A program made the position numbers and the translations under genes. A stretch of 64,000 bases of DNA from Gnetum montanum (lineage: Eukaryota > Streptophyta > Gnetopsida > Gnetales > Gnetaceae), in NCBI GenBank assembly GCA_015680685.1, contig MNCI01004170.1:1626382-1690381 (forward strand). The letters are read 5' to 3'. Every line of letters begins with the position of its first letter. Within the stretch, counting starts at the first letter, position 1. The notes beneath the pieces are model-generated. The model saw only the letters and a program-made list of their open reading frames with translations, was not told the DNA's origin and did not search any database. This document shows, piece by piece, positions 51,890 through 62,435 of the stretch.

Positions 51890-53011
51890 TATTGACCTTT
51901 TGGTACGCCTAACCTTTAGAAAAATGGAGAACAAAGAATTTTTGTTATGGATGATGTGTCTACATGTCATGAACAAGAACTCTACATCATAAGAACTTAA
52001 GGAAATGAAATCTACAATGGCTTGTTAAAATGAAGACCTCATAGGCAAGATGAGAGCAAGGACACATATGGATGAAAATGAAGACTACAAACCAAATGAA
52101 GATGCTCCAAGGATTAGATAAAAGCAAAATCAATGAGAGAAAGCCTTAGGAACCTAAGCTAAATAGTTGAGAAGATGTCTCCAAGAAATAATAGATGTCT
52201 CAACTAAGAAGAATGGATTCATAGAAAGACATCTTCAAAAAATAGGAACGTTCCCATTGGAAAGAATACATCTCCTAAGAGATGTCCCATTCTCCAAGGA
52301 GACATCTCTCTAGAATTGAGGTTGAACTCAGGTAGACTAACCAACCTCGAAGGAGATGTCTACACTAGTCGTTGGATAGTCATTGCACAAATTCTAAGAC
52401 ATTTTCAGAAACTCTGAAGCTATAAGAAGATAATTTTTGGGAATTATTCAAGACATGTTAACATCAAAGCTATCATTATCTATTCTATTGTACTTGTGTT
52501 CTTAATTATCTCATCATTTTCTTCATTATAGTACTATGCTTGAATGTACAAGGACCTGTAATTTGAGTTACATTCATTCCTTGTTTTTCTTTCTATTTCT
52601 TTGTTGCCTTACGGGGTTGAAATGCTTCTTGTGAGAAGGCATTGACATTGAGCTTTGTCAGGATCCTACAAGATTGAATGGCTTTGCAATGCCAAAACAC
52701 TCAAGAGTAGAGCTCAATTTTTGTACAAGTTATGGGATCCTCTAAACCACACTTTGAGGTTGTTGGGACCTTGGGGGTTGGGAGATTTCATAGTGATGAA
52801 GCTCTCAGTAGGGGAACTCAAATATTGAATCCTATAAAGGTTTTTGTATCCTCAAAACCACATTTTGAAAGAAACAAAGTTTAGATGTGTGTAAGGAATC
52901 TACCCCTCGAGTGTGGGTGGGAAACCATGTAATTTTTGGTGTCTTTTGTATGATAGGTTTTATTTCAACAGGGAAACTTATTCAAGCCCCCTTCTAAGTT
53001 CTTGATCCACA
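51890..53011 (+). repeat. Copia 3' LTR, 1122 bp
   Basis: Partner of 39271-40395, start TATTGACC (TG to TA), end CACA; TSD ATCTA at 53012-53016. Confidence 0.92.
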
Positions 53012-53016
53012 ATCTA

Positions 53017-55066
53017 TTGCCTAACTACCTTAACATTCTATAATAATAGGTTCCAATTCTTCTTCATCAACTTCGATATGGCCAAATTGGCTTTCATCAT
53101 TTGTTCTCAAATGTGGTAAAGATTGTTATTATCTAGTATCTTTTTTTCTTCTTGATGTTCTTCAACATCCAATTTCCTACCCCAAGATATTTATTATCTT
53201 ATTATAACATGGTGATATTCTTTTTGAGTGCATAAGATTCTGCTCAAGCTTATGATGCATTTCATGTTACTTTCTCCTTCTATTGTTCAATTTCTTTTTG
53301 CTTAATATTAAGACATGTTAGTTGATTTATGCAGAACTATCCAAGCATCTTAAGAACCATGAGCCAAATAAGTTCATTTAGCTACCAATAGAGTTTTTCT
53401 ATGTCATCTTGCATTCACTAGGCATTCAAATTTTCTTATTATAGCTAGGTCTCAAATAGTACAAGCTTCTTCTTAATGGAGATGAGATTGGAGTATAGGG
53501 TTATGACATTATCTAGAATATCAAACATCTCCACTATTTTCTTTTTATAAATTTTTATTTCTAATACCTTATTGTGTTGGGCATTATCATGCTCCCTTAA
53601 ACTCCTATATCTATCCCTATTAATGTTTAAATATCTTATTCAACACCAAAGTATATAATAGATACCATAGGGATGTTGAGAGCAGTACTAATATAATTAG
53701 AAAGGATTTTAGCTACCACTTACTATTTTTGGTGTAATATAATAATGATGATTTTACCTTCTCCCAATTCTAGTGTGACCTAGAAAGTGACCACATTATC
53801 CATGATTGGTGGACAATTATCTTTTGGTATGTTTACAATGATCTCTCCAGGTAGAAAATCCATCTTGGTTATGAATTCATTTTAAGTAGTAAGGTAAATA
53901 TTCATCAATTCCTACTAATTCTAACTCATAGACTGGAATATCTCTTGAAGATGGCTCATTGTAGGATACTACACCTCGAACCATCCATAGATGCTTAAGT
54001 ATTAGTATCTATTGTACTAGTTTATGTGATGCTTGGTATACCATCTATGATTCTTACTAATATAAGGATTGAAGTTCACATGTATTGGATAGCTAGTATT
54101 GAGGTATTGGCTACTACTTCTTTGGTTCTTATTGGTGGAGTTACTTCTTAGATTCTTTTGGTTGAGATAATGTTCATAAACTTTGTTTAGGAAGTCATGG
54201 GTGCCTTTCAAATAATGTGATTTGTATATCATACAATCCCTTTTCATTTGTAGATATTTTTGATGAGACACGGAAAGGATAAATTTTTCTTGTTAATCTA
54301 GTTCTTAAATCCTTGCTTAATCGTTAAGAAAATAAAATGGACTAGGTTAGTATGGAAAATTTGTATTGAGGATTAGAAGGATGTGATTATTTTTAGATGT
54401 ATTATAGGGTTAACATGGCACATTGCTATTTTAAAATAAACCTTCTCTACTAAATTCAAGAAGTTATGCTCCTTATTCACATTGTTTGCTCACTAGATCC
54501 ATTCTTTTCTAGCATCGGTATTTGGTTTAGTGGATACTTATGCAACATGAATTCCTTCATTGGGAATCCCTAATGCCTCTACAATTACTTCCACTATATA
54601 GAGGATGGATTTTTTCTTTTGTCTTAGTAGTGGTGTATGTTTGATGAGTATAGAAGAGATGTGTCTTCCCAAGGTACCATTCTCCATTAGTAAATAAGGC
54701 TAGCTATAGGAAAGAAGCTTGTAAATGCTCCTAAACTTCTTATGGAGTGAACTTCAAGAATGACCTAAAGTTTGATTTCAAAAATGTACTACTTAAAATA
54801 GTCTTATCTCTAATGGTCTCAAGGTATGTATTTGTGAGTCTCACATCCAATTCAAGGTGAGGTGCTTCATCTTAGATTGACTACTTAATTTGGATTGTCT
54901 ATACTTGCCTCACATATTGCACTTTTAGCTCTTCATGTATTGGTTTTCCAACTTGAGACCATTGTTAATAAGGCTCTTAGTTACATTCATGTCCACCTCT
55001 AGCTTCTTGAGGCCTTTTTTGCTTTTGTCAGGGACCTTCAACCTTAGAAACTCACTTGGGCATCAT
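53017..55066 (-). pseudogene. A5 ORF2, N-terminal and central part, broken
   Basis: Minus-strand ORF2 of A5, starting M-M-P-K at 55066 directly after the acceptor-like GGAGGATTATAG. The N-terminal domain keeps SNFRSFLKFTP, HLQASFL and TNGEWYLGKTH (54800-54650 region), aligned with A3 (NFSPFMEFSLEV, QLKASPLW, SGEWYLGETH). The middle of the domain has decayed; 53700-53560 aligns with A2 16680-16800. Coiled-coil coding continues to the copia insertion and then at 39270. Dense stops. Function unknown, as for A2 and A3. Confidence 0.68.
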
Positions 55067-55242
55067 CTATAATCCTCCAAGGGTTTATATTAGATTTTGA
55101 AAATATTTTATAATGTTTAACTCTTGTCAAACCTTTAGTTAGATGAAAAATTCCAAAATATTTAATGTTTAAGGCTTAAGATGATTGTGAAACTACATTC
55201 TCAAGGTTCTAAGATAACCAAAAATATCAAAAAATTAATTAG
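55067..55242 (-). other. A5 pre-ORF2 region up to the A4 insertion
   Basis: Short noncoding piece; continues at 62436 beyond A4. The last five bases, ATTAG (55238-55242), are the left TSD of A4. Confidence 0.6.
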
Positions 55243-56096
55243 TGATGAGTGGCGAGGTACCCCTACACTCAACCATACAAATACGAGTGTTCACGCACAA
55301 TCTAGTCAAACTCCGTGGATAGGCTAGTTATGGTATCTAGATCATTACACGTTGATCATAGTTCACTGTCTTCCCACCTGGACTAGTATTTTCTTTTTTA
55401 TGTATGGTTTAGTCCAGAGTGAGGTGTATGATGTGGGCCTACACTAGTGCTACTCCTAGAGGCAATGGAAAATAACTTTGTTTTAGCTAAGAGGGAGTGG
55501 GAGAAAAGAATCTAAGCTAGCCTAAGTGCAATGAGCATCCATCCAATCATCCGTCCACATCTTGGACCTCATGTGCTACTTCTGGGCTTACCTAGCATAT
55601 ATTACTTGAGCACTCCTAGATACGCTACTAGGTTACCAAGTAGTTACACTTCAATGTTCGTGATTAAGTCGTACTCATTCCGCATTTAACAACAGGAATA
55701 GTAAATGATGGTAAAGAAATATTAACTAAGAAAATAATAAATAATGATAATAATTAACAATAACAATTAAAACTAAGTGAATGTTGTAATGATGGAGTAA
55801 TCTCGATCTTTATTGTCGATCATGTGTGTGTCCAAATACGTCACACTCGAATAAAGGTTCCATACAATTACAAGCATCACATTTCAGGCATGCACTTGGG
55901 AAAATGGTCTAAGTCCTATAGAAAAAACCTGCAAGAGCTTCGCTACAACTTGAACATAAGATTCCTAAATTTGCTGGGTGTGTGCATATTTATAGTGGAA
56001 AATGAACTTTGTGTTGACGAGGCCACGTTAATGCATTCACAGATGCATCAATGGGGTCACGTTAATGCAGTAGCATTGATGGGGCTTCATCGATGT

Positions 56097-57089
56097 TGTA
56101 ACGATAGAAAATGTTGGTGGATGGAAACACTAAGAGGTTTTTGAGTACACAACCTAACCCCAGATCTGCACGAGGGCAATGCTGGAGAAAACGAAAATGG
56201 GGCACCCTGAATGATCTAGTCGATTAGACAGGGACTTAATCGATGTACAATAACCCTTTTGAAAACAATAAAAGAAAACATAATGTGCACAGCAGTAGAA
56301 ACATGCTAAAGTACGTAATGGAACAATGAACATGATTTAATGCTTAACAATGCCAAATAAATGTTGTGATTAGCCAAAAAGAGAGTTTGAATAGAAAGAT
56401 ACATTGCCTTGAAAAAGGGTATAGGTACACAAAGTGTACAATAGGCACAGTAGGAGCAGAATCATAGCCTCGATGGTGTCAGGCTGTGAAATCTAGTGCT
56501 CACTATGATAAACTGTGCCTCCTAGGTTAGTGGTCACAGTATACCATATGATCTAGTTGTGCCTCTCTCTCGGTGTGGTGTGCTCTGGGTCTCATTCGTC
56601 CACAGAGCTAAGTTCAAAAATGCTAAAATGCAAAATGCCAAAATGGAAATGCCAACTGCTTTACTGGTGAAGAAATTGAAGCCTTCCCCCTTTCTCCTCC
56701 TATTTTTTTAGAGGGCACAAAGGTATTTATAGGGCTAGGGTTAGCCAAAAATGTGGATCTGGTGCCACGTACCAGTGCGGTAGGTAACAATGTGTAATAA
56801 TAAGTAATAGTGCATAATAGTGCGTAACAATGTAGTGTAATAGGGCGCTACACTACTCATTGTAGCAAGGTGCTACACTATGCACTGTAGCAAGGTACTA
56901 TGCTAGCAAGGTGCTATTCTATGCAACATAGCAACATGCTATGCTAGCACTATAGCAAGGTGCTACGCTAGCACTGTAGCAAGGTGATACACTATGCTAC
57001 GCTATGCAGCGTAGCAGCACATAACAACACGTAACACTTAGCCACATTTGCAATTACGATGTCAAAACCCAAACTTTTATGGTGTTTCA
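56097..57089 (-). mobile_element. Solo LTR of a B2-like element, 993 bp
   Basis: TG...CA ends (TGTAACGATAG and TATGGTGTTTCA) with TSD GATGT (56092-56096) and AATGT (57090-57094), one mismatch. It shares with B2 the start region (ACAACCTAACCCC, CATGATCTAGTCGAT-type words), GGCTAACCCTAGCCC plus TATAAATACC on the minus strand (56723-56746) and the end. No internal region: product of recombination between two LTRs. Confidence 0.9.
56815..57025. repeat. Dyad-rich GCTACGCTAGCACTGTAGCA array in the solo LTR
   Basis: Six or more variants of a ~24-base unit, such as TAGCAAGGTGCTACGCTAGC and CTATGCTAGCACTATAGCAA, rich in GCTAGC and GTAGC dyads able to form short hairpins. Confidence 0.75.
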
Positions 57090-57129
57090 AATGTGGCCCA
57101 GTTGACGCTATCCACTAGATGCTTCATCA

Positions 57130-57175
57130 AAGCCCCATGACTAAATAATAACTCATCCTCGAGTCAAACAAAATG
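57130..57175 (-). promoter_or_regulatory. A4 PPT and upstream block
   Basis: Minus strand: ACTCGAGGATGAGTTATTAT, TTAGTCATGGGGCTT, then the LTR. TTGACT-GGATTATTG type block at 57210-57225. Confidence 0.75.
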
Positions 57176-57289
57176 AGAACAAGTGCAATTAAGTACACAG
57201 TGGATAGGTATGGGATTATTGACTACTAGGAATTTACACATGTCATAGTGTGGAATTAAACAAAACAAAATTGGGACATAGACACAAAG

Positions 57290-57742
57290 TGTAGAATGCA
57301 AAATTATTGGAACTCATGTGGTTCTTAGTGGTGGTGTCTCCTCCATGGGTGCCTTTCCTTCATCCTACACTCTAGGCTTCTAAGATTGATACCATTGAAG
57401 AAGTGCCTAATGTTTCTCCTCTTTTGTCCAAGGATCATGAGCAGTCCATGCTAATGTTTCAATGTTTGATGGAGGCAGCACTTCCCATGGACACAGCAAC
57501 TATGGGAACACTTGATTGGCCTTGACATACCATGTCGCAAATAGCCATCGTTCCTCTTCATAGGCTGTAGTCCTGACCTCTACATCTTTTTCTTGGCTAG
57601 ATTATGTAGTAATAGGAGTTTCCTGATGGATGCTGAATGATTGTGCCTCCTGCTCTACATGTTCTACATGAGGCCCCTAGCCTCTACCTCCTTCTAGATG
57701 TTCAGTTGCACCTTGAGAAGGTCCTCCTTGTTGTCCTCCAAT
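57290..57742 (-). pseudogene. A4 ORF2, internally deleted miniature
   Basis: Minus strand, starting at 57742 directly after TGTGATTACAG; the start codon is ATT here, so a decayed ATG. The N-terminal linker VEHVEQEAQSFSIHQETPIT equals that of A3 (VEHAKKEA-SFNIHQEAPTT). In the same frame it runs into EERWLFATWYVKANQVFP, LLCPWEVLPPSNIE and GKAPMEETPP, the C-terminal end of ORF2. The N-terminal domain and the whole coiled coil (about 750 codons in A3) are gone without loss of frame. A few stops remain. Either a functional short form or a deletion copy; one example cannot decide. Confidence 0.7.
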
Positions 57743-59112
57743 CTGTAATCACACAAAGATCAATTATCAATAAAGTTATTTAGAAGTTCAATTATCTCAT
57801 ACCTTACTCATTGCCTTTAATAAATGTTGAATTCTTTGCTTAGTGTGATTTTAGAGTTAGAAATTTTTCAAGGAAGTTGTCCTAAAAGTTTAATGTCAGA
57901 CCTAATTTGTTTAGGTGACACATAAAAGGACATGTAATGGTTTTGAGGAACGTTTGATAAAATGATGACAAAGGAAAGAATAGATTTGACAATGAAGTAC
58001 TCAAAGGTATAAAATGATGTGGTGGTGTGCAATAAGTACAAATTACAAAATTCATGCAAGTGGGTCCTTCCCAAAGTAGGTTCCAACCTATAACGCCCTT
58101 GCGTAACCACACTTTAAAATGTTCGTAGGCACTAAAAGGGTTAAATGCAATATGCACCTGTGCAACAAAACACACACATGTTAATACCACCATGATGAGG
58201 TATGAATTATATGCCACACAAGACACAAGTTATAAGTATTTGAACCATGAGATGAGATGAATCATAGAAGGAATTATAGAGATTTGGATGTGAGGTAACT
58301 TAACCTAGGCACAATGAATCCTAAGTATAGGGCATGATTAATGTGTTATTAGCCTATCGCTCCAAAATCAAGACCAAGTCCATTCCTCTAATCAGTGACA
58401 TCACATTATTTCATCCAATGATAGAAAACCATAAGAGCATCATGACAACAAGGTGTATGATCACTTATCATTTGGAATTCCTTTGTGGCACATTTGTTTT
58501 TGTCTAGTCACTTTGGCACACTTTCTCTCTTCTTGTTTTTCTCTTTTTTTTTGTGATCCGTAATCTAGAGAAGCCACCTACCTTCAAGCATGGTTGCATT
58601 TCTTTCTAGTGGGACCCCCTAGAATAGCATTGGGTCTCTTTATTAAGTGCCTTTATTACTTTTACTCCCATTGTTGTTAGATCTACAAGGATCTTAGTAC
58701 AACCAAGCTACATGATAACACCTACAGATGTCACCAAAGAAAATCCACAGGTCCCCTTGATGTCACACCATATCCATTCCTTCTTAGTCCATCATTCTTC
58801 ACTCTAGGAATAATGAACACAAAATTACTTTTAAGTTTTCATGATGACAAGAATATCATCATACCTAGAGTAGAACCTCTTATTAATAGAATGGGTGGGT
58901 GGATGTTGTGGGCTCACTGTCCAAATAATTAGTCACCTAAGACTTGATAGCATAGAACAACACCTCAACCAATAAGTCACATGATTATTTTGTTTATCAA
59001 TGATATTACCCTCAAAAAGATAAAATAATAAATTGGAAATGGAAAAACCAGAAAACAGAAAATTATAAAATCAAAGAAAAGGAAAATCATTTACTAATTC
59101 TGCTTGTTAGAA
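57743..59112 (-). other. A4 internal spacer
   Basis: No protein recognised; minus-strand ORFs at 57868-58226 overlap a segment conserved among A copies (CTTTGGGAAGGACCCACTTG at about 58056-58075) and are chance frames. Conserved block 58567-58615: minus strand CTAGAAAGAAATGCAACC then ATGCTTGAAGGTAGGTGG. Confidence 0.6.
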
Positions 59113-59138
59113 TGGAGGATATCCCCCATAACTAAGCT
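59113..59138 (-). promoter_or_regulatory. A4 internal (post-gag) polypurine tract
   Basis: Minus strand AAGCTTAGTTATGGGGGATA, as in A1 (791) and A2 (20031). Confidence 0.65.
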
Positions 59139-61413
59139 TTTGACCATGGCTAGAATTAATAAATAGAAAATGTGGATCCATGCATGTGGGAAATATTGGA
59201 GTATGGTCATATCCAAACCATGGGGGTGTCTTTTGATGTTGTGGCTAGCATGTACCCAACTTGGGGTTCACACACTTTATTAAAGTTGGCATAGTGGGGC
59301 AAATTATAATATGTGGTCATGTGATAAGGAGTTGACCCATTATGACACCCATGACCATAAGATGGTATGCAAGGATTGATATGTCTCCCCATGTGGTTAT
59401 ATTCTTTAGGCTGCATGGATGTTGGAGTGTTGATTGGTGGCCTAGATAGAGTAATAGGAGGCATTGATTTCAAGGAAGTAGATGCATCACAACATTGAAC
59501 TTGTGCTGAGTTGGAGGATGCAATGGTTTCGGAACCATGTTATCTCTTTCTATGGTCCTACCTAAAGAAAGGATGCTTTGGATTTTGTGAAGGGATCCCA
59601 CTGCTATTGATAGTAGTAGCATAAGTAACGTTTGTGGGTTGATGTTGTGGTGCAAAACCTTCTAGCACAATTGGTGGCGATGTAGACGGAGGTGAATGAT
59701 GAGAATATTGAGGGTGAGTAGAAGTGTAAGAAACATGAGGTGGTGATCTTGTTGGAGAGGATATGGGTTGATAGTACTCAAGAGAATGATAACGATGTGG
59801 TGAAATAGAGGATGTTGACCCAATCAGGAAAATAGGATGCTAAACATAATAAGCACATGGGTTTGGATGGTATGAAGGGTATGACCAGTTTGATGGTGGT
59901 CTTCCCCACAACTATGGTTTTTGCCCATGTGGTTGAACCCATTATTTCTGTACAAAATCTAGATGTAACATTCCTTTCCAATGCACATGTAAATGTGACA
60001 AGATTGGGCACATGATACAAGCAAATGTCACATTGATATGGGTGATTTGTAGTTGAGCTCTTATCCTTATTTTCTTCAACCCTTCTTTCCAATTGTCATG
60101 TGGTGTCCTGTCCTATTTCTTAGGTTGGCATCATTTCACCTCTAATAATGTTGGCATATTCTCCACATTTTTCCTATACCCATTCCATCATATCATTAAT
60201 CTTTGCCTCAATTTCATCTAGTGATTGTAGTATTGGAAAAGATGATTCCATCTCCTTGAGGTGAGTTGATTTTTCCTCTTCATGATCATGGACCTTTGTT
60301 AATTCAAGATTTTGATCCTATTGAGAACTTTCAACACTCTTCCATTTAGCCATTTCTCCTTCTTCTTTTGCTACTCGCTTAATAAGCTCTTGGAATTGGT
60401 GGGTTTGTAGCTCATATAGTTGACCTTGGGCATACATCCCTAAGGTTTCCCTTGTTTCATTACAAAGCCCAACCATGATATGGTACATTAGCCTTTTCTT
60501 GAAGAATCCATGGCCTGGGAAATTATTTAACAATGAATAATATCTTTCTAAGGCCATGTTCAAGGGTTCATGTTGTGCTTTTTTCCATTCTTGGATTTGT
60601 TTCCTCAAGGCTGACACTCTTGCGTGGGTTTGATATCTTTCATTAAAGAGTTCTACCATTGTCAGCCAATGTTGAATTGATTGTGGTCTTAAGGACCTAT
60701 ACCATACTTTTGCTTGGTCAACAAGTGTTGTAGGAAAGAGCTTAAGTTTTTTCCACCCATTATCAATACACAGGCATCATAGAAGGTTTGTAAATGATGT
60801 TGCGGATCTAAATCATAGCCTCCTGAAAACTTGGAAAGTTATTTAAATCAAGCCTAGGTAGATGTCTTTCCTTTCAATGCCTGCATGATATTTGAATAGC
60901 CTCTTGTATATGCATTAGGCTCTTAGTGGCTAGCAATGGTTCATTGTCACTAGCTAGGTTATGAATTTGCAAGTTGGGACAATGTTATCGTCGTTCATGT
61001 TGGTGTTTCTCACTTTGCCCATGGGCATGATTTTTATTTCTATGCCAACCCCTTGAAAGATGGTCATCCATGTCACAACCTAACGTTGAACGAGCAGAGG
61101 AAGAGAAAGAACTGGAAGACTCATCGTGCCTTTTTTAAGTCACCCCATCATCCCTTGATAGATTCTTGTTAACTATTGAGAAGGTCCTAGACCTTATGGG
61201 CCACCTCATTCTATGGGATGTCCCATCCTCACTAGAGATACTAGAGTTGGATGACAAGAGTCCTTGAGTACCGTTGGGGTGCTCATGATCATAGGAGACC
61301 CCTACATAGGATTGATTACTCTTAACTTCATCTTCATCATCATATATTTCATTGGTTCTCCAATGAATTGCCTCACTAGTTGTTGCATTGTCATAGTCTT
61401 GTGAGAAAGACAT
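59139..61413 (-). pseudogene. A4 gag (Athila-like), broken
   Basis: Minus-strand capsid precursor, start at ATG 61413 (M-S-F-S-Q) by alignment with A2 and A3. The acidic N-terminus AIHWRTNEIYDDEDE is followed by a Ser/Arg region. Core pieces: WKKLKLFPTTLVDQAKVWY-like stretch near 60740, and the open segment 60659-60318 with MVELFNERYQTHARVSALRK, LERYYSLLNN, GHGFFKKRLMYHIMVGLCNE and LGMYAQGQLYELQTHQ. A zinc-knuckle-like CDICLYHVPNLVTFTC (about 60035-59988) is the best preserved in the family. The C-terminus is Pro/His/Tyr-rich (59655-59207). Fewer stops than A3, in line with the nesting that makes A4 younger than A5. Confidence 0.82.
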
Positions 61414-61526
61414 TGTTATAAACATGTGTGTGACTTGTTTGCAATTACTTATTTCTAAAAGATATATCATGAATACTTTGTTATAGTGATCTTGTATGAT
61501 ATAACTAATCTAAATAACTAGCACCA

Positions 61527-61545
61527 TCCCTAGCAATGGTGCCAA
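61527..61545 (-). other. A4 primer-binding site, tRNA-Asp-like
   Basis: Minus strand TTGGCACCATTGCTAGGGAT directly after the LTR end; closest of the A copies to the TGGCGCCGTTGCCGGGGAT expectation at its 5' side. Confidence 0.75.
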
Positions 61546-62435
61546 TGATGAGTGGCGAGGTATCCCTACACTCAACCATACGAATACGAGCATTCACGCA
61601 CAATCTAGTCGAACTCTGTGGACAATCTAGTTGTGGTATCTAGATCATTACATGTTGATCACAATTCATTGTCTTCCCACCTAGACTAGTATTTGCTTTG
61701 TCACATATGGTTTAGTCCAAAGTGAGTTTTATGATGTGGGCCTAAACTAGTGCTACTCCTAAAGGCAATGGAAAATAACTTTGTTTTAGCTAAGAGGGAG
61801 TGGGAGAAGAGAATCTAAGCTAGCCTAAGTGTGATGAGCATATTTTTTTAATCATTTATACACATCTTGGATCTTGTGTACTACTTCTCAGCTTACCAAG
61901 TATATATTACTTGAGCACTCCTAGATACGCTATTGGGTTACCAAGTACTTACACTTCAATGTTCGTGATTAAGTCATACTCATTTCGCATTTAACAACAG
62001 GAATAGTAAATGATGGTAAAAAAATATTAACTAAGAAAATAATAAATAATGATAATAATGAACAATAACAATTAAACAGTTAAAACTAAGTGAATGCTAC
62101 AATGATGGAGTAATCTCAATCTTTATTTCCAATCATGTGCATGTCCAAGTACATCACATTCGAATAAAGGTTCCATACAATCACACTGCGGGCATGCACT
62201 TGGAAAAATAGTCTAACTCCTATGGAAACAAACTACAAGAGCTTCGCTACAACTTGAACATAATATGCCTAAATGTGGCGGGTGCATGCATATTTATAGC
62301 AGAAAATGAACTCTGCATTGATGAGGCCACGTCAATGCATGGACAGATGCGTCGATGGGGTCACGTTGATGTGGCCGCATTGACGGGGCTTCATTGACAC
62401 AGCCTAGTCAACATTGTCCACTAGATGCTTCATCA
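61546..62435 (-). repeat. A4 5' LTR, 890 bp
   Basis: Minus strand starts TGATGAAGCATCTAGTGG; U3 is a run of CATCAACG, CATCGACG, CATTGACG and CATCAATG words separated by GTGGCC/GTGACC; TATA box GCTATAAATATGC at about 62289-62301; poly(A) signal AATAAAGATTGAG near 62114; ends CCACTCATCA. Confidence 0.92.

Larger units (their letters stand above)
39271..53011 (+). mobile_element. Ty1/copia element, gag only, interrupted by B2
   Basis: Plus-strand LTR retrotransposon in A5 ORF2. LTRs 39271-40395 and 51890-53011 (1125 and 1122 bp), ends TGTTGACTTTTTGG (TATTGACC in the right copy) and ...CA, TSD ATCTA on both sides. PBS TGGTATCAAAGCC, gag, then about 1.7 kb noncoding (42099-43170 plus 51298-51889) and PPT. 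The original internal region is about 3.4 kb, too short for a complete pol, and none is recognised, so the copy was non-autonomous when it inserted. B2 sits at 43171-51292. Confidence 0.9.
55243..57129 (-). repeat. A4 3' LTR, interrupted by a B-type solo LTR
   Basis: Outer ends TGATGAGTGGCGAGG and GCTTCATCA. Parts 55243-56096 and 57095-57129 join to match 61546-62435. Minus-strand U3 has CATCAATG/CATTGATG dyads and a TATAAATATGCAC box near 55985. Confidence 0.92.
55243..62435 (-). mobile_element. A4: non-autonomous Athila-like element with miniature ORF2
   Basis: Minus-strand element inside A5. LTRs 61546-62435 (890 bp) and 55243-57129, which is 889 bp after removal of the solo LTR and one TSD. 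TSD ATTAG (55238-55242) and AGTAG (62436-62440), one mismatch. Order on the minus strand: 5' LTR, PBS, gag, internal PPT, spacer with conserved block, acceptor-like site, short ORF2, PPT, 3' LTR. No pol. Confidence 0.9.
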
